Source: Xanthomarina arctica
Lineage (GTDB): Bacteria > Bacteroidota > Bacteroidia > Flavobacteriales > Flavobacteriaceae
Reading direction: 5' to 3'
DNA: 64,000 bases
Assembly: GCF_014638915.1 (NCBI RefSeq)
Contig: NZ_BMFQ01000001.1
Span: 1,253,142 to 1,317,141, forward strand
Position numbers and translations under genes: made by a program. Each line of letters starts with the position of its first letter. Positions within the stretch are counted from its first letter, which is position 1. Below the pieces are notes generated by a model that ran no database searches, was not told where the DNA came from, and saw only the letters and a list, made by a program, of their open reading frames with translations. Shown here one piece after another: positions 15,184-23,872 of this stretch.

Positions 15184-17712
15184 TTAGAAAGGGTAATTGA
15201 TACCTATGTTATAAACAGCATTTGAAAAATTGTAATCTTTAAACCATCTATCATTTTCAGGATATGATGGATCATAGGTTTTAAAACCTATGTCAAAGCG
15301 GAAAACTGCAAAGCCAAAATCGTATCTTAATCCAAAACCAGAACCAATGGCAATATCCTTTAAGGAAGAAAAATTGTTAAAGGTTGCTTGTGGGTCTGTA
15401 ACATCATCTAATACATTCCAAATATTTCCAGTATCGATAAAAAAGGCGCCATTGAAGCTATCAAAAAGATTAAATCGATGTTCAATATTAAAAGCTAACT
15501 TTAGGTTTGCTTCATTAAACTCGTCATTACTATCTAAGCTTCCAGGGCCAAGACTGTAGGCAACCCAAGCACGGTTATCGTTAGTTCCTCCAGCAAAGAA
15601 ACTCTTAGAGAAAGGAATGTTTGTAGAGTTTCCATAAGGAATGGCAATTCCAGCAAAGCTTCTAATGGCAAGGACATTTTTTTTGCCTAAATCCCAATGC
15701 TTTATATAGTCGAATTCCGTTTTTACATATTGTGAATAGGCTACATTGAACATTTCATATTGTCCTGCATCATTTTTCTTTAAATTTCCAAGTTTTGAAA
15801 TAGCACCAAATAAGTTTCCAGCAAGCTCTAATTTTAATCTGAAGATAGAAAAAGTCTCATCATATAAATTCTCCCTATTATCTCTTGTGAAATTAAAATT
15901 AGAGGCAAAAATTAAATTATCTTCGGTAAGCCTTATTTTTCTTTCGTTAATGGAATATACGTCGTCGTATTCAGCCTCTCCTGGTTGCAAGGAAGTGTCT
16001 CCTGATAACACTTCATTTATAAACATATCGGTTTGACCTGGATAGGTTAAATTGTTCCCATTATTATAATCGATGCTGTTAGATATGGCATTTAATTCGT
16101 CGTATGAGTTTTGATAAACTCCAAAATAATTATCTGGATTTAAGTTTCTTACATATTGGATGTTAAATAAATCCAGCCTATTGGTTACTAAGTTTGAAGC
16201 GTACCATTTATAGTTAAAAATACCAGAAACCGTTTGCTTGTCTAACCCAACATTGGTCTGACTAGAGGTTGAAATGGAAATCCTAGTGGTTGGAAACATG
16301 GTTTTTGGGATAATCCGTGCTGTATTGAACGGAAAAAACAATCTTGGAATGGTTAGTTTTAAATCGACACCTATTTCAGTAATATCAAAAAAGGGATCGC
16401 TTGCATCAGCTCCATCCTTGGATGCTCCAATGGAGCCAAAAGCTGAAAGTTCTAATGTTTCTGCACCTCTAAAAATATTACGCATTAACAAACTAGGGTT
16501 GAAGGCTAGGCCAACAGATTGAATATTACTTTGAGAAACTTCAGCACTAAAATTTAAGCCGAATTTTTTATACGGTGTCAGTAGAATATTTGCTGTTAAA
16601 GTAGTATCCGGATTTTCTATATAATCGATGCTAGGGTGTTTAAAAGTCTGTAAATTATTAATGTGTCTATAAGTGTTAGATCTATCTTTATCTCTAAAAA
16701 CATCACCAGGAGTAATAAATATAGCGTCCGTTATGGCTTTTGGTTTAAAACGCATCTTTCCATAACTGTACAGATTGAATTTTTTAAATGTGATTGAATC
16801 TTGAATTGCTAAATCTTTATTCTCGTACGAGTAATCAGTATAAATATTAACTTCTTTAATTTTATAAATACTAAAAGGTTCTTTGTAGACTGTATCTTGG
16901 GTAGTAATAGATCTATTTAAAATCTGCAAATCCACATTTACTTTGTTGTTGGTGTTAATGGTATCCATATCAAAATACACATAATCCTGACTAAAATGAT
17001 AGACTCCAGAGTTTCTCATTTCTTGATTAATTCTAGCTTTCTCGCTAGCAAAAGTGGCCGTTCTATATTGTTTATTTTTTTTAATAAAGGAATTTTCCTT
17101 AGTTGAGTTGTAAAGAGAATCAACTACTGGAGAAGCAATGCTTCTTGAAAGGGAATCTACAATATAAGGTTCTCCAGTTTTTATTGAATAATTGATAGAG
17201 GCTTTTTTGCTTTCTAAGCTATCTGTAGTAGAAGTAGCATCCACATTAAACCAACCATTATTAAAATAGTATGCTTCTAATTGTTTTTCAGATCGTTTTG
17301 TTTTATCATGATTAACAAATACTGGTGCTTCGCCTGTTTTTTTTAGCCAATCGTTAAAACCAATTCGGGCTTCTATATATCTTTCTAATTGTTTTTTAGA
17401 AAGAAAATTTTCTAAGTGTTTTCGTTTTTTAGGTTTAGAGTCTATTTTAACGTTAATGATGGAATCTATATTAGGCCTAGCAGCGTTGTAAATATAAAGT
17501 CTTAAAGGAGTATTGATAATTTTTTTGTTGCTTTGTTGAAACAGTAAATTATTAACACGCTCTGAATTATCCTTTTTACCATTTACATAAATAGAATTTT
17601 CAACAAGTAAAAGTTTGTCTTCAGGTACTCTTTTTACTGAATTACAGGAATACAAAAAGCCAGTAAATACAATAAATAATACTATTTTTGAGAAATGTAG
17701 TTTCAAATACAA
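15184..17712 (-). CDS. tamL: BamA/TamA-family outer membrane lipoprotein TamL
   Basis: This is a lipid-modified Omp85 protein. The signal peptide KIVLFIVFTGFLYSCNS has a lipobox with Cys near residue 23, which distinguishes TamL of Bacteroidota from ordinary TamA. The middle holds POTRA-like repeats (for example YYFNNGWFNVDATSTTDSLE and TYTDYSYE-like segments). The C-terminal half is a 16-strand barrel region with SKSFFAGGTNDNRAWVAYSLGPGSL, which matches the Omp85 xRGF-type loop region, and a final aromatic strand ending GINYPF. Family knowledge suggests it works with an inner-membrane TamB in outer membrane assembly; no tamB is visible next to it. Both candidate starts are TTG (17712 or, two codons later, 17706). 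It is divergent from the SpoU methyltransferase gene. Confidence 0.85.
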   Translation of the reverse strand: MYLKLHFSKIVLFIVFTGFLYSCNSVKRVPEDKLLLVENSIYVNGKKDNSERVNNLLFQQSNKKIINTPLRLYIYNAARPNIDSIINVKIDSKPKKRKHLENFLSKKQLERYIEARIGFNDWLKKTGEAPVFVNHDKTKRSEKQLEAYYFNNGWFNVDATSTTDSLESKKASINYSIKTGEPYIVDSLSRSIASPVVDSLYNSTKENSFIKKNKQYRTATFASEKARINQEMRNSGVYHFSQDYVYFDMDTINTNNKVNVDLQILNRSITTQDTVYKEPFSIYKIKEVNIYTDYSYENKDLAIQDSITFKKFNLYSYGKMRFKPKAITDAIFITPGDVFRDKDRSNTYRHINNLQTFKHPSIDYIENPDTTLTANILLTPYKKFGLNFSAEVSQSNIQSVGLAFNPSLLMRNIFRGAETLELSAFGSIGASKDGADASDPFFDITEIGVDLKLTIPRLFFPFNTARIIPKTMFPTTRISISTSSQTNVGLDKQTVSGIFNYKWYASNLVTNRLDLFNIQYVRNLNPDNYFGVYQNSYDELNAISNSIDYNNGNNLTYPGQTDMFINEVLSGDTSLQPGEAEYDDVYSINERKIRLTEDNLIFASNFNFTRDNRENLYDETFSIFRLKLELAGNLFGAISKLGNLKKNDAGQYEMFNVAYSQYVKTEFDYIKHWDLGKKNVLAIRSFAGIAIPYGNSTNIPFSKSFFAGGTNDNRAWVAYSLGPGSLDSNDEFNEANLKLAFNIEHRFNLFDSFNGAFFIDTGNIWNVLDDVTDPQATFNNFSSLKDIAIGSGFGLRYDFGFAVFRFDIGFKTYDPSYPENDRWFKDYNFSNAVYNIGINYPF

Positions 17713-17824
17713 ATTAAATTAGCTAGTAATAAAAGAGTTGCTGTTTTTAGGAGTAATATATATTACTTCAATTTAACTCAAAAATACATTATTTCAATCG
17801 AAAAATATATTTAAATAAGTTTGA

Positions 17825-18544
17825 ATGTTATCTAAAAACCAAATAAAATTAATAACGAGTTTAAATCAAAAAAAATTCAGGCTTCAGCAGGGTTTATTTG
17901 TTGCTGAAGGTGTTAAAACTATTAACGAATTAATAGGCTCTCATTTTAAATTACAACAGTTATATACTGTAGATTCATTCAAAATTGATGCCAATCTTGA
18001 AACGCTTATTTCTGAATCTGAATTAAAAAAAATAAGCTTTCTAAACACGCCTAATACGGCATTGGCAGTTTTTAAAATTCCTGAAGTAAAACAGGTTCAT
18101 ACAGATAAATTAATTGTTGCCTTGGATAATGTTCGAGATCCTGGAAATTTAGGAACCATCATTAGACTTTGCGATTGGTTTGGGATTACAGATTTGGTTT
18201 GTAATTTAGAAACAGTAGATTGTTTTAATCCAAAAGTTATACAGGCTACTATGGGTTCTATAACAAGGGTTAATATAACCTACTTGGACTTGCCTGAATT
18301 TTTAAAACAAACAGATTTAGAGGTTTTTGGCGCTTTTATGGATGGTGATAATATTTATAAGAAAAAATTGACTGGAAAAGGGGTTTTAGTACTTGGAAAC
18401 GAGGCGAATGGTATTTCTAAAGATATTGAAAGTCTTATTTCGTCTAAAATTACCATCCCTAGATTTGGCGATTTGCAATCTACCGAAAGTTTAAATGTGG
18501 CTACTGCTACTGCTGTTATATTGAGTGAATTTAGAAGAGGTTAG
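17825..18544 (+). CDS. TrmH/SpoU-family RNA 2'-O-methyltransferase
   Basis: The protein has an N-terminal substrate-binding domain related to L30e (residues 1-100, with KKFRLQQGLFVAEGVKTINEL) and a SPOUT methyltransferase domain with a trefoil knot. The three SPOUT motifs are present: NVRDPGNLGTIIRLCDWFG, VLVLGNEANGISKDI and PRFGDLQSTESLNVATATAVIL. It should transfer methyl from S-adenosylmethionine to a 2'-OH in rRNA or tRNA; the RlmB-like architecture suggests 23S rRNA, but the target is not determined. It starts 112 bases from divergent tamL. Confidence 0.9.
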   Translation: MLSKNQIKLITSLNQKKFRLQQGLFVAEGVKTINELIGSHFKLQQLYTVDSFKIDANLETLISESELKKISFLNTPNTALAVFKIPEVKQVHTDKLIVALDNVRDPGNLGTIIRLCDWFGITDLVCNLETVDCFNPKVIQATMGSITRVNITYLDLPEFLKQTDLEVFGAFMDGDNIYKKKLTGKGVLVLGNEANGISKDIESLISSKITIPRFGDLQSTESLNVATATAVILSEFRRG

Positions 18545-18604
18545 TTGTAGAGCTGTTAGTTGTTGAGCCGATTATAACCAATATACTTTTTACAACTTTA
18601 CAAC
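18541..18604. repeat. Imperfect GTTGTA/TACAAC inverted repeat
   Basis: The sequence between the two convergent genes consists of GTTAGTTGTAGAGCTG and GTTAGTTGTTGAGCC copies, opposed by TTTACAACTTTACAACAAAC. This is a repeat-rich palindrome of a type seen in flavobacterial spacers and possibly a weak bidirectional terminator. Confidence 0.4.
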
Positions 18605-18610
18605 AAACAC

Positions 18611-19324
18611 CTACTGGAACGTAAAGTTAATAAACACGCCACGAGTTTGCATTTTGTCAATATTTCCAGTCCAAGGGCTATTTATATCTTCGTCTCTAAC
18701 TAACTCGTCGTTAATTGCGAAAATTCCACGAATAGAAGGTGTGAATTTGAAGTAGAATAAATAAAAATCGATACCAAAACCTAGCTCGTAATAATACATG
18801 TTTTTAGTCGTTCTAAATTTTCCAGCACTATTGTCGTCTGGGTTATCTTGATTACTAGAAAGATTTAATGAGGTAGATACACCACCAATTATAAAAGGTT
18901 TAAAATTGTTTAAGCGCTTTGTAGAAACCTTAAGTAATAATGGGACATGTATGTAAGTGGATTTTATTTCTCTTTCTAAATCTGAAGAAGTGAATTCTAC
19001 ACCATCAAAATAACTCTCTGGATATTCTAGAACTCGAGTAGTAATACTTAATCCCGGTTCTAATCTTAAATCTAAAAAGCTATTTATCCTCATGTTTCCA
19101 ACTAATCCTACATTAAAACCAGTTGATTTTTTTGTTTGAATGTCTGGTTCGTTGTATATATAATCGAAATTAAAATCATAACTATTAAATCCAAGAAAAT
19201 AACCATAGCTTAAAAAAGCTTTGTCAACATTTTCATCATTTAGTATTTTTTCTTTAGTAAACAGTTGAGCAGAAGCCGACTGAATAATGAATAAAAAAGC
19301 GAACAGAAAAATGATGTTTTTCAT
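18611..19324 (-). CDS. porT: PorT-family outer membrane protein (type IX secretion)
   Basis: This is a 237-residue outer membrane beta-barrel with a signal peptide (MKNIIFLFAFLFIIQSASAQ). Beta-strand-like alternation runs through the mature part: FLSYGYFLGFNSYDF, GFNVGLVGNMRI, DLRLEPGLSI, YIHVPLLLKVST, PFIIGGVST, YYELGFGIDFYL, TRGVFINFTFQ. PorT (SprT in Flavobacterium johnsoniae) is required for protein export by T9SS, the route used by the cargo proteins in this window. Its ATG lies one base after the ubiE stop codon, an arrangement I recall from other flavobacteria, so it is co-transcribed with ubiE. Start ATG 19324 is set by the signal peptide. Confidence 0.85.
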   Translation of the reverse strand: MKNIIFLFAFLFIIQSASAQLFTKEKILNDENVDKAFLSYGYFLGFNSYDFNFDYIYNEPDIQTKKSTGFNVGLVGNMRINSFLDLRLEPGLSITTRVLEYPESYFDGVEFTSSDLEREIKSTYIHVPLLLKVSTKRLNNFKPFIIGGVSTSLNLSSNQDNPDDNSAGKFRTTKNMYYYELGFGIDFYLFYFKFTPSIRGIFAINDELVRDEDINSPWTGNIDKMQTRGVFINFTFQ

Positions 19325-19325
19325 A

Positions 19326-20054
19326 TTATTTTTTTGATGATGTATATATGGTTGCCACTCCAAAGGTTTGTGGTTTGTTTACAACATTTATAAACCCACT
19401 TTCACGCAAAATATTGTTTAAAACTTCACCAAAAGGAAAAACAGATGCAGAATCGCTTAAATATTTATAGGCACTTTGGTCTTTAGAAAAGAGTCTTCCA
19501 ATAAGTGGCATGATGTTTTTTGTGTATAAGTTGTAGCCTTGTTTAAAAGGTGTTTTTGTAGGAACAGATGTTTCTAAAATAACAAAAATACCACCAGGTT
19601 TTAAAACACGATGAATTTCGGAGAGACCTTTTTCTAAATTTTCAAAATTTCTAACACCAAATCCTACAGTAATAGCATCGAAAGTATTTTCTTCAAAAGG
19701 CAAGTTTTCAGAATCGCCAACTACCATTTCTATTCTATCCTGTAAATTTTTATTTAATATTTTCTTTTTTCCAACTTCAAGCATGCCTTGGCTAATATCC
19801 AAACCTATAATTTTTTCAGCTTTCGTTTCAGCTAAATTAATTGCTAAATCTCCTGTTCCTGTGGCAATATCCAATATGATGTTCGGATTTGTTTGTGCAA
19901 CCAGATTCACTACGTTTTTTCGCCATTTAATGTCTATTCCAAAAGAAATTACACGATTTAATCCATCGTATTCCTTGGAAATAGTATCAAACATCTTGGT
20001 TACCTGTTCCTTTTTGCCTACTTCACTGTCCTTATATGGCTTAACTTTTGTCAA
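19326..20054 (-). CDS. ubiE: Demethylmenaquinone methyltransferase
   Basis: UbiE/MenG methylates demethylmenaquinone with S-adenosylmethionine to give menaquinone, the quinone reduced by respiratory enzymes such as the Nqr complex encoded at 46-52 kb. Motifs are VTKMFDTISKEYDGLNRVISFGIDIKWRK, the SAM site ILDIATGTGDLAI, DSENLPFEENTFDAITVGFGVRNF and the VLKPGGIFVILE strand. The start is a TTG at 20054, giving (M)TKVKPYKDSEVGKKEQV. No ATG is available, and an upstream TTG at 20075 lies inside the perfect -7 box. It is the first gene of the ubiE-porT operon. Confidence 0.95.
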   Translation of the reverse strand: MTKVKPYKDSEVGKKEQVTKMFDTISKEYDGLNRVISFGIDIKWRKNVVNLVAQTNPNIILDIATGTGDLAINLAETKAEKIIGLDISQGMLEVGKKKILNKNLQDRIEMVVGDSENLPFEENTFDAITVGFGVRNFENLEKGLSEIHRVLKPGGIFVILETSVPTKTPFKQGYNLYTKNIMPLIGRLFSKDQSAYKYLSDSASVFPFGEVLNNILRESGFINVVNKPQTFGVATIYTSSKK

Positions 20055-20072
20055 TGTGTTATTTTTTTTGCA

Positions 20073-20080
20073 CAAACCTA
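20073..20080 (-). promoter_or_regulatory. -7 box of the ubiE-porT promoter (TAGGTTTG)
   Basis: Perfect TAnnTTTG on the minus strand followed by TGCAAA. It rules out the TTG at 20075 as start and supports the TTG at 20054. Confidence 0.7.
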
Positions 20081-20258
20081 CATATTTATTTTCAATTTGA
20101 ATTGTTCAATGAAACTCAAATTTCATATTAATAGGATGATTTCATCATTTTATTAAAATAAACAGTTTCATTGAAAAATAAACATTTAAAGGAGGTTTTA
20201 CCAACTTTAAATCAAATAATTATATCTTTAATTGTCCTTTAATGTATCAATTTAGCAG

Positions 20259-20266
20259 TATATTTG
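20259..20266 (+). promoter_or_regulatory. -7 box of the trkAH promoter (TATATTTG)
   Basis: Perfect TAnnTTTG, 25 bases before the trkA ATG. Confidence 0.65.
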
Positions 20267-20291
20267 TGACACTTTTATTATTATTTAACAC

Positions 20292-21641
20292 ATGAAAATA
20301 ATTATTGCTGGAGCTGGTGAAGTAGGATTTCATTTAGCAAAATTATTATCCTACGAGTCTCAAGAAATTACCCTAATAGACACCAATAAAGAGAGTCTTA
20401 CTTATGCAGACAATCATTTAGATATTAAAGTTATTAAAGGCGATGCTACTTCAATAGCCATTTTAAAAGATGCTAAAATTGAATCTAGCGACTTATTAAT
20501 TGCGGTAACCTCTTCAGAGACTACCAATATAACCGTTTGTGTTTTTGCAAAACAACTTGGAGCTAAAAGAACCATTGCAAGGATTTCTAATACCGAATTT
20601 ATCAACCATAAAGATGAGATTGGCTTTGATAAATTAGGAATAGACGAGTTAATTTCGCCAGAATCTTTAGCTGCCTCAGAGATAGAACTGCTATTAAGTC
20701 AATCTGCCTTTAACGATAGTTATCAATTTGATGAAGGAGCTTTAACAATGGTGGGTTTAAATCTTTCTAGAACAGCTCTCTTTGTTGGGAAAACTGTTCA
20801 GGAAGCGGCAAGAATATATCCAGAAATACACTTTATTCCAATAGCAATTCAACGTTTTGGAACGCAATATACCATTATTCCTCGCGGAGATACCCAATTT
20901 AAAGAAGGTGATAATGTTGTTTTTATTACTTCGGAAGGTGGTGGCCAGGAATTATGTGAGCTTACAGGTAAAATAAATACAGAAATTAGAAACGTCATGA
21001 TTCTTGGTGGTAGTAAAATTGGCTACAAAACGGCAAGAGATTTATGCAAGGATTACGCAAATGTAAAGTTAATTGAGAAAGATAAAGATCGTGCTTTCGA
21101 TTTAGCCGACGAGTTAGCTGATGTTCTAGTTATTAATGGCGATGGTAGAAATGTTGATCTTTTAGATGAAGAAAACCTAAAGGATATGGATGCCTTTATT
21201 GCTGTTACTGGTAATTCTGAAACCAACATCATGTCTTGTTTGGTTGCTAAATCCAAAGGCGTTAAAAAAACCATTGCTTTAGTAGAAAACATGGATTATT
21301 TTGAGCTTTCACATTCTATAGGAATTGATACCTTGATTAATAAAAAACTTTTGGCCGCAAACAATATTTTTAGATACATTAGAAAAGGTGAAGTTATAGC
21401 CATGACGAAGCTAAATAATATGAATGCAGAATTATTAGAATTTAATGTGAAGTCCACATCTAAGATCTGTAATAAACTAATTAAAGATGTCGATTTTCCA
21501 AGATCTGCTATTATTGGTGGGATTATTAGAAATGGCAAAGGACATACTGCTCTAGGAGATTTTAGAATTAGTGTAGATGATAAAGTTGTGGTTTGTTGTT
21601 TACCAAGGTCAATCAAACTAGTTGAAAAATTATTCCTATAA
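20292..21641 (+). CDS. trkA: Trk potassium uptake regulatory subunit TrkA
   Basis: TrkA is the cytoplasmic NAD(H)-binding gating ring of the Trk potassium transporter. It has two tandem RCK units. The first Rossmann fold is IIIAGAGEVGFHLAKLL with acidic ligand at LIDTNKES, the second VMILGGSKIGYKTARDL, and each is followed by a RCK-C (TrkA-C) domain (EGALTMVGLNLSRTALFVGKTV and AMTKLNNMNAELLEFNV). At 449 residues the length is normal. It is followed after ten bases by trkH. Confidence 0.95.
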   Translation: MKIIIAGAGEVGFHLAKLLSYESQEITLIDTNKESLTYADNHLDIKVIKGDATSIAILKDAKIESSDLLIAVTSSETTNITVCVFAKQLGAKRTIARISNTEFINHKDEIGFDKLGIDELISPESLAASEIELLLSQSAFNDSYQFDEGALTMVGLNLSRTALFVGKTVQEAARIYPEIHFIPIAIQRFGTQYTIIPRGDTQFKEGDNVVFITSEGGGQELCELTGKINTEIRNVMILGGSKIGYKTARDLCKDYANVKLIEKDKDRAFDLADELADVLVINGDGRNVDLLDEENLKDMDAFIAVTGNSETNIMSCLVAKSKGVKKTIALVENMDYFELSHSIGIDTLINKKLLAANNIFRYIRKGEVIAMTKLNNMNAELLEFNVKSTSKICNKLIKDVDFPRSAIIGGIIRNGKGHTALGDFRISVDDKVVVCCLPRSIKLVEKLFL

Positions 21642-21651
21642 TTTAATATCT

Positions 21652-23145
21652 GTGAAACTTAACTATAAAATTATTTTTCATTTTTTAGGACTTCTACTAT
21701 TATTTAATGGGGGTTTCATGTTGCTTTCATCTCTAGTAAGTTTAATTTATAAGGATGGCGTTACTCTAGAGCTATTTATATCTGGTGGCGTTACTATTTT
21801 AGTTGGTCTTTTAGTTATGTTTTTTACTAAAGATCATACTAAAGAAATGAATAAACGTGAAGGCTACATAGTCGTAGCCTTTGGTTGGTTGGTAATGACA
21901 TTGTCTGGCGCAATTCCTTATATTTTGACAGGAAGCATTACTAATTTTACCGATGCCTTTTTCGAAACCATGTCAGGTTATACCACTACGGGTGCTACTA
22001 TATTAAACGATATTGAAATTGTTCCAAAAGGGGTTTTATTTTGGAGAAGTTTAACTCATTGGATTGGTGGGATGGGAATTATAGTATTAGCTGTGGCCAT
22101 ATTGCCTTTACTTGGAATAGGAGGGATGCAAATGTTTGCCGCCGAAGCTCCTGGTCCAAGTGCCGATAAATTGCATCCTCGTATTACAGATACAGCTAAA
22201 CGCTTATGGCTTATATATTTTGGATACACAGTTGCAGAAACTATTTTATTAAAGGTAGCAGGGATGTCTTTTTTCGATGCCATTAATCATTCTATGTGTA
22301 CCTTATCTACTGGTGGGTTTTCAACTAAAAATGCGAGTGTGGCTTACTGGAATGGACAGCCCATTATTCAATATATTATTATTGCTTTTATGTTTTTGGC
22401 AGGGACTAATTTTGTATTAAGTTATTTTGCTTTTAAAGGGAAAGTTCAAAAAATTATTAAAGACGAAGAGCTTAAGCTTTATTTTAAATTTATTGTAATC
22501 TTCACCATTATAGCATCTTTAATTATTTATTTTAGAGCAGATTTGACTGTCTCAACCATTGAGCATCCTATGGTTTGGGGGAAAGCAGAGAGTTCCTTTA
22601 GACATGGTTTGTTCCAGGTGATATCCGTTATTACCACCACTGGTTTTATTACGGCAGATTATACCTTATGGACTCCGTTTTTAATGGTTTTCTTTTTTGG
22701 TTTGATGTTTCTTGGGGGCTCGGCAGGTAGTACTGCTGGGGGAGTTAAGGTGGTAAGACACTTGCTTTTAATTAAAAATGGATTTTTAGAGTTTAAACGA
22801 GCTTTACATCCCAATGCTATTTTACCTGTTAGATATAATGGGAAGGGTGTCACGGGAGATATTGTATTTAATATCCTAGCCTTTTTTATTCTTTATATGC
22901 TGTCTTTTATTGTGGGAGCATTGGTTTTTTCTATGTTTGACATAGATTTTATGTCAGCCATTGGATTATCGGCTTCTAGTTTAGGGAACGTTGGTCCAGC
23001 TCTTGGTAATTTTGGTCCTGTAAATAATTATGCAGCCTTGCCTGCATTGGGTAAGTGGTGGGCTTCCTTTTTAATGCTTATTGGACGTTTAGAATTATTT
23101 ACGGTGCTTATTTTATTGACGCCTTTTTTCTGGAGAAATAGGTAA
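21652..23145 (+). CDS. trkH: Trk potassium uptake channel subunit TrkH
   Basis: TrkH is the membrane channel of the Trk system, with four pseudo-repeats of membrane-pore-membrane. Selectivity-filter signatures are seen as MSGYTTTGATIL, MCTLSTGGFSTKN, VITTTGFITADY and ASSLGNVGPALG. GGSAGSTAGGVKVVRHLL matches the intramembrane loop that gates the channel. I start at GTG 21652 (MKLNYKII, 497 residues). A TTG at 21622 overlapping the end of trkA is possible but would add ten residues of no obvious value. Confidence 0.95.
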   Translation: MKLNYKIIFHFLGLLLLFNGGFMLLSSLVSLIYKDGVTLELFISGGVTILVGLLVMFFTKDHTKEMNKREGYIVVAFGWLVMTLSGAIPYILTGSITNFTDAFFETMSGYTTTGATILNDIEIVPKGVLFWRSLTHWIGGMGIIVLAVAILPLLGIGGMQMFAAEAPGPSADKLHPRITDTAKRLWLIYFGYTVAETILLKVAGMSFFDAINHSMCTLSTGGFSTKNASVAYWNGQPIIQYIIIAFMFLAGTNFVLSYFAFKGKVQKIIKDEELKLYFKFIVIFTIIASLIIYFRADLTVSTIEHPMVWGKAESSFRHGLFQVISVITTTGFITADYTLWTPFLMVFFFGLMFLGGSAGSTAGGVKVVRHLLLIKNGFLEFKRALHPNAILPVRYNGKGVTGDIVFNILAFFILYMLSFIVGALVFSMFDIDFMSAIGLSASSLGNVGPALGNFGPVNNYAALPALGKWWASFLMLIGRLELFTVLILLTPFFWRNR

Positions 23146-23544
23146 GTTTCAAATCGTTCCAGATTTATATTTAACCTAATTCATAGATATTTGCCAATAA
23201 ATAGTACTATTCACTTCTTTTTTTTGTTGAAATCCACACCATATTCTGTATAAAATTAGGTTTTGATCAATACTTTCATGTTTTCAAATACCTAAAATTC
23301 GTTACACTCTAAAATTTAAGATTATGAAAATTAATATGAAGCAACATTTATAATCTGAAATTAATTAAAAAATAATCCTTATTTTGCTTCTCAGGGATTA
23401 TTGAGTTTTAATTATTTACGTTTAGCAAATCATAGTATAATAAAGGCTTCTAAAAAATCCATATTTGCGAATGCTGCTTTAGAAGATTTACTTTAAAAAA
23501 TCTTCTTATATTTAGTTTAATCCAATTTAAAAACATCACAATTA
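23146..23544. other. Gene-free region upstream of the small membrane protein
   Basis: There is no coding region in this 399-base AT-rich stretch. It contains a hairpin (AATAATCC 23371-23378 with GGATTATT 23395-23402). It also has a perfect 9-bp stem, AGAAGATTT (23481-23489) with AAATCTTCT (23498-23506), immediately ahead of a TATATTTA box at 23507-23514 that probably serves the next gene. I see no tRNA or known RNA family. Confidence 0.5.
23481..23514 (+). promoter_or_regulatory. Hairpin abutting the -7-like box of the 87-residue gene
   Basis: AGAAGATTT and AAATCTTCT form an inverted repeat with an 8-base spacer that touches TATATTTA (TAnnTTTG with one difference), 31 bases before the ATG. 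The location between the -33 and -7 regions would suit an operator. Confidence 0.4.
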
Positions 23545-23808
23545 ATGAGTTTCGGTGCTGTACAATCTGCTATTTCTTCGTTAAAAAACAATCGAAATCT
23601 TGTATCTAAAAGAAAGAAACTAAAAAATGGTTTAGTAAAAATGGAGGGTGCGGAGTCAATCGTATTTGAACATAAGGCTTCACCTGAAAAATTAAATGAA
23701 TTAAGACTAAGACTTCAAAAAGAGAGAAAGGAAAGACGGTTAAAAACCTTAATTATTTTTAGCATTTTTATGCTCTTATTAATCACAGTGATTGCTTATT
23801 TCTTTTAA
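23545..23808 (+). CDS. Small conserved membrane protein, function unknown
   Basis: I do not recognise a named family. The 87-residue protein has a basic N-terminal half (KRKKLKNGLVKMEG), a charged helix that looks like a coiled coil (PEKLNELRLRLQKERKERRLKTL) and one C-terminal membrane segment (about residues 68-86, IIFSIFMLLLITVIAYFF). That makes it a tail-anchored protein with its soluble part in the cytoplasm. It is a single-gene unit with a strong terminator shared with the convergent aminotransferase. Confidence 0.75.
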   Translation: MSFGAVQSAISSLKNNRNLVSKRKKLKNGLVKMEGAESIVFEHKASPEKLNELRLRLQKERKERRLKTLIIFSIFMLLLITVIAYFF

Positions 23809-23810
23809 AT

Positions 23811-23850
23811 AAAAGACCCTTCAGGTTTTTAAAACTTGAAGGGTCTGGAA
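23811..23850. terminator. Bidirectional terminator with the CAGGTTTT repeat core
   Basis: AGACCCTTCA (23814-23823) and TGAAGGGTCT (23837-23846) form a perfect 10-bp stem. Its apical part, GGTTTTTAAAAC, resembles the palindrome at 796-812. Confidence 0.75.
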
Positions 23851-23872
23851 TATGTTCTTTAAGCCGAAAAAA

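Noticed and set aside
15184-17712. TamL gene as BamA
   Set aside because: The lipobox signal peptide and the short POTRA region fit the TamL lipoprotein class rather than BamA, which has five POTRA domains and a non-lipid signal peptide.
23371-23402. AATAATCC/GGATTATT hairpin as terminator of trkH
   Set aside because: It lies over 220 bases after the trkH stop codon, has a 16-base loop and no T run.
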